The notes beneath the pieces were generated by a model. The model was not told the DNA's origin and made no database searches. It saw only the letters and a program-made list of their open reading frames with translations. DNA of 8,113 nt from the NCBI GenBank assembly GCA_019247135.1, contig JAFAPL010000605.1, positions 1 to 8,113 on the forward strand, in the 5' to 3' direction. Source of the DNA: Chloroflexota bacterium. GTDB taxonomy: Bacteria; Chloroflexota; UBA6077; CF-72. This document shows, piece by piece, positions 1 through 6,600 of the stretch (the first letter of the stretch is position 1; each line of letters starts with the position of its first letter). The translations under genes and the position numbers were made by a program.

Positions 1-415
1 CGTCGAAATAGCGAAGCTCTTTGCCTTCGGCGACTGGAGTACCAACACCGGTTGGAGTGAACACTCCAGCCAGGCCTGCACCGCCGGCCCGCAGACGCTC
101 GACGAGGGTGCCCTGGGGCACGATTTCGTACTCGAGCTCGCCCGTCACCGCCAGGTCGGCGGCGGCGGATTCCACCCGCGGGCGCGAGACGAAGGACACG
201 ATCAGTCGGGACACCTGTCGGTTTTCGATCAGCTTCGCGGTGGGGCCGCCGACGCCGTTGGCCACGAGCGTGAGATCGCGGCTGCCCCTGTCGGCCGCCG
301 CGGCGAGCAAGCTATACGGGATGCCCGAGCTGAGGCCGAAACCCGAGATCGCGATGGAAGCACCATCGGGGAGATCTGACACCGCCTCCGCCGGTGAGGG
401 GACCACCTTGTCCAT
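1..415 (-). CDS. 3-oxoacid CoA-transferase subunit A (partial, C-terminus beyond window)
   Basis: N-terminal 138 residues of a family I CoA-transferase alpha subunit (AtoD/PcaI/ScoA type), which with a beta subunit moves CoA from a donor such as succinyl-CoA to a 3-oxoacid. Seen directly: the start MDKVVPSPAEAVSDLPDGAS, a glycine-rich CoA-transferase signature at residues 18-33 (DGASIAISGFGLSSGIP), then GELEYEIVPQGTLVERLRAGGAG at about 92-114 and FTPTGVGTPVAEGKE at about 119-133, all hallmarks of the family. The signature is slightly unusual: SGF replaces GGF, and there is one extra residue before GIP. The usual DDFGLG-type segment after residue 53 is shortened. The start at 415 is chosen because it matches the family N-terminus; ATGs at 427 and 460 are in frame and open, and none has a clear Shine-Dalgarno. 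The reading frame continues past base 1, where the beta subunit would be expected next. It is divergent from the enolase-superfamily gene. Substrate cannot be read from the sequence. Confidence 0.88.
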   Translation of the reverse strand, partial: MDKVVPSPAEAVSDLPDGASIAISGFGLSSGIPYSLLAAAADRGSRDLTLVANGVGGPTAKLIENRQVSRLIVSFVSRPRVESAAADLAVTGELEYEIVPQGTLVERLRAGGAGLAGVFTPTGVGTPVAEGKELRYFD

Positions 416-427
416 GACTCGGCCCAT

Positions 428-463
428 GGTATGAGAGCGCGTGCATGGGCGGGCTCCCATACC
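428..463. promoter_or_regulatory. Inverted repeat in divergent intergenic region (candidate operator or 5'-UTR hairpin)
   Basis: GGTATGAGAGC (428-438) and GCTCCCATACC (453-463) are reverse complements with one mismatch in 11 positions, separated by 14 bp. The element lies between two divergent start codons, directly before the ribosome-binding site of the plus-strand gene and about 12 bp upstream of the preferred start of the minus-strand gene. A dimeric transcription factor controlling both genes would fit. In mRNA of the plus-strand gene the arms could also pair as a leader hairpin. I could not identify convincing -35/-10 boxes, and no regulator gene is visible in the window. Confidence 0.5.
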
Positions 464-465
464 CT

Positions 466-470
466 GGAAG
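466..470 (+). promoter_or_regulatory. Ribosome-binding site of the enolase-superfamily gene
   Basis: GGAAG sits 7 nt before the ATG at 478. It supports 478 over the in-frame upstream ATG at 445, which would add 11 residues (MGGLPYPGRTT) that do not resemble an enolase-superfamily N-terminus and would overlap the inverted repeat. Confidence 0.55.
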
Positions 471-477
471 AACGACG

Positions 478-1683
478 ATGAAACTGGAAGCTTTTGAGAC
501 CTTGCATGCCGATGCCGGCGGACGAGCATTCGACTTTCTGAAACTCACGACGGACACTGGTCTGGTCGGCTGGAGCGAATACAACGAGTCGTTCGGCGGC
601 CTCGGCGTGACTGCCGCCATCGAACAGCTCGTGCCGTCGATCATGGGTAAGGACCCGCGGCCGATCGAGGCTCACGTGGCCCTGCTACAAGCTTTGCGCC
701 GCCCTTCGGCAGGCGGCATGGTCCAGCAGGCCGTCGGCGCGATCGAGAACGCCTTGCTCGACCTCAAGGCCAGAGACCTGCAGGTGCCTGTCTATGAGCT
801 GTTCGGCGGGCCGGTGCGCAACCGCCAGCGCATCTACTGGTCCCACTGCGGCACGTACCGCGTCGGCCCGCGCGCCAGCGCCATGGGCGTAGCGCAGGTC
901 CGCACCCTGGAGGACATCGTTCAGCTCGGCCGTGAGGTGGTCGACAAAGGTTTTTCCGCCCTCAAGACTAACGTGCTGCTGCTCGGTGACGGCAATCCGC
1001 GCGGGCACACGCCCGGCTTCGCCCGCGGGGATAGCTTTCCGGAGTTGAATCCCGAACGGTACGTGCTCAAGGCCATTCGGGATCAGCTCGCGGCATTCCG
1101 CGAAGGGGCGGGAACGGACGTCGACCTCCTGGTCGATCTCAACTTCAATTACAAGACCGAGGGGTTTCTCAAAGTCGCGCGCGAGATGGAGCCCTACGAT
1201 CTGTTCTGGGTCGAGATCGACATGCGCAATGCGCCGGCGCTCCGATACATCCGCGAGCGGACCACGATCCCGGTCGCGACCGGCGAGTCCCTGTTCGGTC
1301 GACGGGAGTACCGGCCCTTCTTCGAACAGGGCTCGATGGACTCCGTCATCATCGACGTGCCGTGGAACGGCTTCGCGGAGTCGCTGAAGGTTGCGGCGAT
1401 GGCGGAGGCGTACGAGGTCAATATCGCGCCGCATAATTTTTACGGGTCGCTGGCGACGATGATGAGCATGCAGCTGTGTGCGTGTGTGCCGAATGTGAGA
1501 ATCATGGAGTACGACGCGGACCAGGTGACGTGGTACGACGAGCTGTTTACCGTCAAACCAGATATCCGTGACGGGTATTGCTACCTGCCGACGGGTCCGG
1601 GGTGGGGAACGGAGGTCAACGAGGCGGGGGTGCGGGCGCATCCGCCAGGGGCGTCGATTCCTGCAGGGGTTGGCGCGCGCTGA
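478..1683 (+). CDS. Mandelate racemase/muconate lactonizing-type enolase superfamily protein
   Basis: A 401-residue member of the enolase superfamily, cytosolic, expected to abstract the proton alpha to a carboxylate using Mg2+ (dehydratase, racemase or cycloisomerase). The N-terminal capping domain (about 1-125) starts MKLEAFETLHADAGGRAFDF; the TIM-barrel follows. Seen metal ligands: D220 in VDLNFNY, E246 in FWVEID and E270 in GESLFG. D293 (IIDVPWNG) and H319 (APHNFYG) fit the Asp-His catalytic dyad of the mandelate racemase subgroup, and K163 (ALKTN) fits the first lysine of the KxK motif, although the second lysine is replaced by N165. This points away from true muconate cycloisomerase, which uses two lysines, and towards a sugar-acid or hydroxy-acid enzyme; the substrate is unknown. 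The start is set by family fit and GGAAG 7 nt upstream. It is divergent from a CoA-transferase gene and convergent with the vWA operon. Confidence 0.88.
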   Translation: MKLEAFETLHADAGGRAFDFLKLTTDTGLVGWSEYNESFGGLGVTAAIEQLVPSIMGKDPRPIEAHVALLQALRRPSAGGMVQQAVGAIENALLDLKARDLQVPVYELFGGPVRNRQRIYWSHCGTYRVGPRASAMGVAQVRTLEDIVQLGREVVDKGFSALKTNVLLLGDGNPRGHTPGFARGDSFPELNPERYVLKAIRDQLAAFREGAGTDVDLLVDLNFNYKTEGFLKVAREMEPYDLFWVEIDMRNAPALRYIRERTTIPVATGESLFGRREYRPFFEQGSMDSVIIDVPWNGFAESLKVAAMAEAYEVNIAPHNFYGSLATMMSMQLCACVPNVRIMEYDADQVTWYDELFTVKPDIRDGYCYLPTGPGWGTEVNEAGVRAHPPGASIPAGVGAR

Positions 1684-1707
1684 AAGGGGGGTCGACCCAC
1701 CCCCCAG

Positions 1708-1739
1708 CCCCCTCCCTGGCTCAGGGAGGGGGAGTTTAC
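1708..1739 (+). terminator. Strong hairpin downstream of enolase-superfamily gene, possible terminator
   Basis: CCCCCTCCCT (1708-1717) and AGGGAGGGGG (1723-1732) form a perfect 10-bp GC-rich stem with a 5-nt loop, starting 24 nt after the stop codon at 1683. It is followed on the plus strand by AGTTTAC, only a weak T-run, so this is not a textbook intrinsic terminator. It could still block transcription from either direction between these convergent genes. Confidence 0.4.
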
Positions 1740-1799
1740 TCTTGCGCAAATGGCTTCCTAGTGGCTGTCGCCCACTGAGGCGATCGACCTACCCCGGAG

Positions 1800-1831
1800 C
1801 CCCCTCCATGGCTCAGGGAGGGGGAGTTTAC
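1800..1831. terminator. Second copy of the repeat hairpin, possible terminator
   Basis: The arms at 1800-1809 and 1815-1824 match hairpin 1 with one mismatch (A1808 opposite G1816). This is the same element in repeat copy B, again with AGTTTAC on its right side. For leftward transcripts of the vWA operon this would be the first intact hairpin, about 100 nt beyond the stop, because copy C has lost its left arm. On that strand no T-run follows. Confidence 0.3.
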
Positions 1832-1922
1832 TCTGCGCAAATGGCTTTTAGTGACTGTCGTCCGCTGAGGCGATCGACCCACCCCCCCAGGGAGGGGGAG
1901 TTTACTCTGCGCAAATGGCTGT

Positions 1923-4754
1923 TTAGTGGCTGTCGCCGGCGTTGCCGCGGCGTTCGACCAGCCAGCGCAAAGTCGCGGCCAGAGCATCTTCCTCGGACAT
2001 ATCCGCTTCGGACTGGCGGGCCAGGCCCGGCGTGACGGCACTTGCCACGGTTGGTGATCCACGTGGAGCAGTCACGCGCGGCGCAACGCGCCGACGGCGC
2101 GACTGCATGCCAGGCAACCACGTCGGCGTCTGCAACAGCGGCTCCGCATGCAAGCCTGGCAACACGACCCGCAACCGGCTCGGATGCCGCAGCCATCGGA
2201 GGACGTCCGACGGCGAAATGCGCAGCCGACGCAGCGCCACATCCAGCGGCAACAACAACGCCGCGAGCAACAGGAGCCAACGCTCCAGCGGGAGCGGCGA
2301 CGTGACTGACGGCAAGTCATCGGCGAACGCCGCCCCTGGACTGGAAAGCACGTGTCCTCCGCCCGCACGCGCAATCTGGTCCATCTTGCGCGTGTCGGGC
2401 GCCACCTGGTGGTACTCCGCCGAGTAGGCCACCGGTACGCCAGTCTCGGCAGACGCTGAGGCGCCATCTGGGCCATGCTCCTCTGCTCGCACGATGTACG
2501 TACCGGCTCCTGAGAGCGGGAAATCGCCTTCATACTGACCGGGCGCCGTCGCCCCCAGCGCAACTTCCAACGGAGCTCCGCCCGGTTGTGCTACGAGCGC
2601 GCGAACGGAATCGGTTCCAGTGCTGACCGGCGTGGTTTCCTGAACGCTAACGTGCGCCGTGTCGGCCGCGGTCCGCACCGTCAAACGCAATGGCCCTTCA
2701 GCGGGTGGAATGGTCCAGCTCACCATCGACGAGAACAGCTGCGGTGTTCCCGACCAGTCCAGCCAGTTGGCGGACCAGCGTCCGCGCAAATCGCTCGTCC
2801 ACGCGACCGCGCGGCCGAGTCCGTATTGCCAGCGAGCCAGCAGAGGATCCGCCGCATCCGACACCAGCAGCACCTCCGCCAGGTCTTTCGGCGTCGTCAC
2901 GAGGTATCCTCCGAGCGACGGCAGCCCGCCAGCCGCGAGCGCCGAAACCGTCGGGTCCGGTGCGACCTGCCGCGGCGCGACGTCGCCCTCCACCAGCGGC
3001 CCACGCGTCGCGAGCTGCGTCTCGCGCGTCATCAAGCGTGGAATATCGCGCGCATGTTCGGCGAAGTAGTACCGTCCATCGCCCTGCCGCGCGAGCTGCT
3101 GCAACAGCTGCTGGTCGGCATCGCCACCAACCGCAATTGTCGACAACGTGATGTTCGCCGCCAGCATCTTGTCGATCACACCGGTGTAGTCGCCGCCGCA
3201 ACACGACATACCGTCCGTCAACAGGATGATGTGCTTGTATTGCGCATCGGCTCGCACAATCGCGTCATACGCCGAGGCCATGGCTGGGTAAATATCGGTA
3301 CCGCCGTCGGCGGTAAGCGGAGCGAGCTTGTCCCGAACCGCCGTCGGTCCGATGGTCAGCAGGCTGCTGAGCGGCAGGATCCAGTGCTGCTGCGAATCGA
3401 ACGCCTCCACTCCAACCAGATCCCGCGGCGAGAGCTGATCGGCTGAGAGAATGGCGGCCTCGCGTGCCATTTCCAACTTGGTGGTGCCCTCGTGATAGAT
3501 GTCGTCCGACATGGAACCGGAGCGGTCGAGCACCAGCGCCAGCGCGATGCGGCCCTGGTCACGGTGCGAACGCACGCTGGAGCGCACCGGTAGAACATCG
3601 TCGAGCGCCGAGCCGAGATAGCTACCCTGACCGTAGCTGGTGTCCCCGCCAATTGCCAACAGCCCGCGACCAAGATCACGCACGAACGAACGCAATGTCG
3701 TCTGCTGACCATCCGTCAAGGTTTCGGCCGAGACGTCGGCCAGCACAACGGCGGAATACGAGCCGAGAGCTTCGACGGTCTCGGGTAGATCGGTCGCGGG
3801 ATGCGTCTCCACGCGCATGCCGGCGCTGGTCAGCGCCGCTGCGATCGTGGCGCCTTCGCCGTCACGCTGTTCGGCCACCAGTACCCGCGGCGGACCCTGC
3901 ACCTCGACCACCGCGCGTGCCTGGTTGTTCTGCGTCAGCGTGTCCTGGTCGGCTTGAATGGATGCCTCGACGTCGCTCAGGCCTGCCGTTCCCGCCTGTA
4001 TCTGGAACGAGAAGGCGTTGCTTCCCGGCTGAAGGCTGACCTGCTGTTCGGCGATCTGATTGTTCTGGACCGAGAGCCGCAACGTGCCTTCGGTGGCCAC
4101 GTTCGAGGCCACATTCACGCGAACCGAATAGCGCTCGCCCTCATTGACCACCTGCGGAGCCTGCACCTGATCGACGAGGACCTCTGGGCCACTGTTGACT
4201 GCCAGTGGCAGGACGTCAACTTCGATGCCTCGCGCGTGGAGCAAGCGCGCCTGCGCGGTGGCGTCGCCGCTTGTTTCCTGACCGTCAGAGAGGAGGACCA
4301 CGCGATTCCGATATCCGGCCGGGAGGAGGGTGTTTGCGGCGCGGAGTCCAGCCGCGAGATCCGTGCCGTCTCCATCAAGTGATTGATTCAGGCCTGAGAA
4401 GTCGGCGCTCGTCGAAAGAATCCGCTCGACAGCCGCGGATTTCGCTGTGGAAACGACGGCGAAGGCGTCGTCCGGCCGTTTCGCGGCAGCCGCATCGTGG
4501 ATGAATTGCTGTTGCTGCGGGACCGCGCTTTGCGCGCTCGATGAGAGGTCCGCGACGAACACCACCGCTTGACGATCCAGCGGCTGCGCGACGGTGAGGC
4601 CCGCCAGCGCCAGGACGAGAGCAACCGTCATGGTGATACGCACGGCCAGACTGGTGATGGCGCGTGCGCCGCCAAGGTGTTGCTGGCGCCACACGAGATA
4701 GATGACGGGCAGCACCGCCAGTAGCAGCAAGAACTCCGGATGGGCTAGCTGCAT
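1923..4754 (-). CDS. Membrane protein with two vWA domains and a glutamine-amidotransferase-like domain
   Basis: A 943-residue protein, last in the MoxR/DUF58/vWA operon. The N-terminus has two membrane helices (about 6-22 and 38-55) as in BatA-type proteins. The first vWA domain (about 62-185) has an intact MIDAS metal site: D69/S71/S73 in DLSSS, T131, and D157 in LLSDG. A beta-rich stretch (about 190-285) follows, then a class I glutamine-amidotransferase-like fold (about 288-392, with LLAIGGDTSYGQGSY but no catalytic cysteine). The second vWA domain (about 402-580) has D410/S412/S414 in DRSGS, T486 in GGTDI and D514 in LLTDG, followed by vicinal cysteines C518-C519. After another beta-rich part, a helix at about 825-842 returns the chain to an Arg-rich cytosolic tail of about 100 residues. 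Positive-inside charges put the vWA domains outside the membrane. The start lies 4 bp after the previous stop, with only a weak GAAG before it. Its last four codons and TAA stop lie in repeat copy C. The exact substrate is unknown; the likely role is a MIDAS partner of MoxR in the envelope. Confidence 0.87.
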   Translation of the reverse strand: MQLAHPEFLLLLAVLPVIYLVWRQQHLGGARAITSLAVRITMTVALVLALAGLTVAQPLDRQAVVFVADLSSSAQSAVPQQQQFIHDAAAAKRPDDAFAVVSTAKSAAVERILSTSADFSGLNQSLDGDGTDLAAGLRAANTLLPAGYRNRVVLLSDGQETSGDATAQARLLHARGIEVDVLPLAVNSGPEVLVDQVQAPQVVNEGERYSVRVNVASNVATEGTLRLSVQNNQIAEQQVSLQPGSNAFSFQIQAGTAGLSDVEASIQADQDTLTQNNQARAVVEVQGPPRVLVAEQRDGEGATIAAALTSAGMRVETHPATDLPETVEALGSYSAVVLADVSAETLTDGQQTTLRSFVRDLGRGLLAIGGDTSYGQGSYLGSALDDVLPVRSSVRSHRDQGRIALALVLDRSGSMSDDIYHEGTTKLEMAREAAILSADQLSPRDLVGVEAFDSQQHWILPLSSLLTIGPTAVRDKLAPLTADGGTDIYPAMASAYDAIVRADAQYKHIILLTDGMSCCGGDYTGVIDKMLAANITLSTIAVGGDADQQLLQQLARQGDGRYYFAEHARDIPRLMTRETQLATRGPLVEGDVAPRQVAPDPTVSALAAGGLPSLGGYLVTTPKDLAEVLLVSDAADPLLARWQYGLGRAVAWTSDLRGRWSANWLDWSGTPQLFSSMVSWTIPPAEGPLRLTVRTAADTAHVSVQETTPVSTGTDSVRALVAQPGGAPLEVALGATAPGQYEGDFPLSGAGTYIVRAEEHGPDGASASAETGVPVAYSAEYHQVAPDTRKMDQIARAGGGHVLSSPGAAFADDLPSVTSPLPLERWLLLLAALLLPLDVALRRLRISPSDVLRWLRHPSRLRVVLPGLHAEPLLQTPTWLPGMQSRRRRVAPRVTAPRGSPTVASAVTPGLARQSEADMSEEDALAATLRWLVERRGNAGDSH

Positions 4755-4758
4755 GGCT

Positions 4759-6597
4759 TCACTGGCGATGAAACGCCCACCACTCGACAGCCAGAATGAC
4801 GAACCCGACCAGCGCCACGTACGGCCAGATCTCGCGCGGCTCGGGAGAGGCCGCGGCTATACGCGTCGACCCGACAGCAGTTCCGCTCGAAACCCCCGCC
4901 GCGACCCGTGACTCACGTGGATTGAGAAAATTCGCCGCGAACTGCGACTCCGTCTGCGCGCCCTGCGCATCCTGCTGGAGCACGCGATACACGCCAGGAA
5001 GCTGTGTGTTCGTCACGGGTGGCGCCGGAAACGGCGGGGCTATCTGCTGTTGTGTACCGTCAGGTGCAACGACGAATACGCTCTGCGCGCGTGGCAACGG
5101 GACCAACGAGACCGCCTCACCCACACGCACGACTGGAGTCGCGGCGCTCTCCGTTGGTACCAGCCAGTCCAGCAAGTGTTGAGTGAGTACCGGGAACGCG
5201 GGCTGGAGCGGCAAGTCCGACTGATGCAGGTCGAAGCCGAGCACGACAATACGCTGCCCGCCCTGTTCGCCGGCCACGAGCAGCGGTGTCTCGGGTGATT
5301 GCAGGACGACGTCCGCCCAAGCCGGGACATCCAGGCGACGCGATCGACTGACATGGATCCCGCCCAGCGGCACGTCGGCCAGCAGCGGGTCCGTTTCGCG
5401 CCCAGCGGAGATTCCGCTGATCGGCAGGTCTTCGTGCGCGGTGACAGGTGTGTCACCTGCTGGCGGATGCAGGACCAGCAGACTGCCGCGCGTGGGCAAA
5501 GCCTGTGGCAAGTAGCCGTCGAAGACGGTCAAATCATATGGATCGCCCTCCGTCAAATAATCCGACGGAAAAACATGCGTCAACTGGACTCCAGGGCGCA
5601 GGCTCAGCGCACGTTCGAGGAAAACGTTCGCGTCCGAAACGAGCGCGACGCGCGTCGGCCGATCGCCGCTGACGATGGCCCAGGCGGCATTGTCCAGCGC
5701 GAGCGCATCCGGCTCCTCCAGTTGGGCCTGGAGCACGTGGGCCGAACCAGGCACCTCGTCCCATCGCGCATCAGCTGTTTGACCCGGCTGCAGATCCAGC
5801 GTCTGCACGTCGAAGTGCCGACCATCGGCCAGCAACTGCAGCGTCGCTATGTGGCGCTGCGCGCCATAGTTCGTGACGGATGCGAGCGCCGTCACCTGGC
5901 CGTTCTGGACGCGCGTTCCGAAGGCTGACACCGCAACGTTTTCAGCGCTCGTTCCTACGCCCACGTACCGCAGTGCGAACGGCAGGCCTTGCGGCGCTGA
6001 GGACGGATCGACGCTGCCGTCGGCGACCACGATCACCTGCGCGTCAGGTTGGCCCTGCGCCACGCTGGCGGCCAGTGACAGCGCCGCCGGCAGATCGGCT
6101 GACTCCGCCGTCGGCTGTACGTCCGCGAGCGCCTGCTGGAGTGCGCTGCGATCACCGGTGCGCGGCGCCAGCACGCGTGGCTGTGCGCTGAGCGCGATCA
6201 GCGCCATCGCCTGGCCTGGTTGGAGCGCGTCGATCATCGAGCGCACTCGCGAGCGGGCGGCTTCGAACCGGCTCGGGCTGACGTCAGTCGCTTGCATCGA
6301 GGCCGACACGTCGAGCAGGACGACTGACTGCAACCCGGTTGCGTCAGGACTCAAGACGAAGGGGCGCGCAAACGCGCCCACGATCGCTGCCAGTGCCCCG
6401 AGCTGCAACAGCAGAAGAACGGTTGGCGGAATCCTCCGCCAGGGGCGGCTCGCCTGCAGGTCGTGCAGCGCCGCCAGCCACAGGAGTGTGCTGGAAACCC
6501 TGCGTGTCGGACGACGCGGTCGTAAGAGGTACGTCGCGAGAATCGCCAACGCGAGCGCGCCTCCAAGAACAAAGACGCTCGGGACCAGAAAGCCCAT
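4759..6597 (-). CDS. BatA-like membrane vWA domain protein
   Basis: A 612-residue protein with a BatA-type N-terminal region: a membrane helix at about 7-24, a basic loop (RPRRPTRR, then RPWRR), and a second helix at about 57-79 ending in ARPF. A vWA domain follows (about 90-215) with D96/S98/S100 in DVSAS and D193 in VVADGS. The usual MIDAS threonine before ADLPAAL appears to be replaced by A167, so metal binding may be weakened. Residues of about 220-300 look like a beta-sandwich. The part around 314-480, including GQRIVVLGFDLHQSDLPLQPAFPVL, resembles the amidotransferase-like fold seen in this protein family. A final helix (about 591-608) ends at the C-terminus with HRQ inside. Charges place the vWA domain outside the cytoplasm. 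The start follows the DUF58 stop after only 3 bp (TAA CCA ATG) with no Shine-Dalgarno, so translation is probably coupled. The family is clear; the specific function is not. Confidence 0.87.
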   Translation of the reverse strand: MGFLVPSVFVLGGALALAILATYLLRPRRPTRRVSSTLLWLAALHDLQASRPWRRIPPTVLLLLQLGALAAIVGAFARPFVLSPDATGLQSVVLLDVSASMQATDVSPSRFEAARSRVRSMIDALQPGQAMALIALSAQPRVLAPRTGDRSALQQALADVQPTAESADLPAALSLAASVAQGQPDAQVIVVADGSVDPSSAPQGLPFALRYVGVGTSAENVAVSAFGTRVQNGQVTALASVTNYGAQRHIATLQLLADGRHFDVQTLDLQPGQTADARWDEVPGSAHVLQAQLEEPDALALDNAAWAIVSGDRPTRVALVSDANVFLERALSLRPGVQLTHVFPSDYLTEGDPYDLTVFDGYLPQALPTRGSLLVLHPPAGDTPVTAHEDLPISGISAGRETDPLLADVPLGGIHVSRSRRLDVPAWADVVLQSPETPLLVAGEQGGQRIVVLGFDLHQSDLPLQPAFPVLTQHLLDWLVPTESAATPVVRVGEAVSLVPLPRAQSVFVVAPDGTQQQIAPPFPAPPVTNTQLPGVYRVLQQDAQGAQTESQFAANFLNPRESRVAAGVSSGTAVGSTRIAAASPEPREIWPYVALVGFVILAVEWWAFHRQ

Positions 6598-6600
6598 TGG

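Larger units (their letters stand above)
1692..1937. repeat. Three imperfect tandem copies of a ~90-bp palindromic GC-rich repeat
   Basis: Copies begin at TCGACC: A 1692-1783 (92 bp), B 1784-1873 (90 bp), C 1874 to about 1937. A and B differ at roughly ten aligned positions including two 1-bp gaps. Each has, in order, a C-rich stretch, a CCCCCTCC..GGAGGGGG hairpin, the near-palindrome GAGTTTACTC, a TGCGCA core, ATGGCT, and GTGGCTGTCG or a close variant; A and B then have CTGAGGCGA. Copy C lacks about 18 bp containing the left hairpin arm and loop. Copy C overlaps the last codons and stop of the minus-strand vWA gene, so A and B carry duplicated gene-tail sequence. It may be a local tandem duplication or part of a dispersed palindromic family; the window cannot decide. 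It fills the whole gap between the two convergent genes, and I see no other gene there. Confidence 0.85.

Noticed and set aside
478..1683. Naming the gene as muconate cycloisomerase (catB) with pcaI beside it
   Set aside because: The two-lysine motif of muconate lactonizing enzymes is not complete, and an Asp-His dyad of the racemase subgroup is present instead.
685..1749. 354-codon open frame on the minus strand across the enolase-superfamily gene
   Set aside because: Its product is a low-complexity, Arg/His-rich sequence with no recognisable domain, while the plus-strand frame has clear active-site motifs. It is a GC-rich antisense shadow.
1692..1937. CRISPR array interpretation of the tandem repeats
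   Set aside because: Units are about 90 bp and nearly identical throughout, with no conserved-repeat/unique-spacer pattern, and there are no cas genes.
1568..2035. Plus-strand frame with repeated PSMAQGGGVYS-like peptide through the tandem repeats
   Set aside because: The peptide repetition is only translation of the DNA repeat. The frame overlaps two real genes and has no start signal.
2586..3446. 286-codon plus-strand open frame opposite the large vWA gene
   Set aside because: Arg-rich, no domain signature, and fully overlapped by a well-supported vWA gene. Other plus-strand frames at 3464-4039, 3801-4382, 5299-5928 and 5873-6919 are rejected for the same reason.
5440..5457. Perfect 7-bp inverted repeat GGTGACA-GGTG-TGTCACC
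   Set aside because: It lies inside the BatA-like coding sequence and encodes ordinary residues (GDTPVT). With no promoter context, chance in GC-rich DNA is the simpler explanation.
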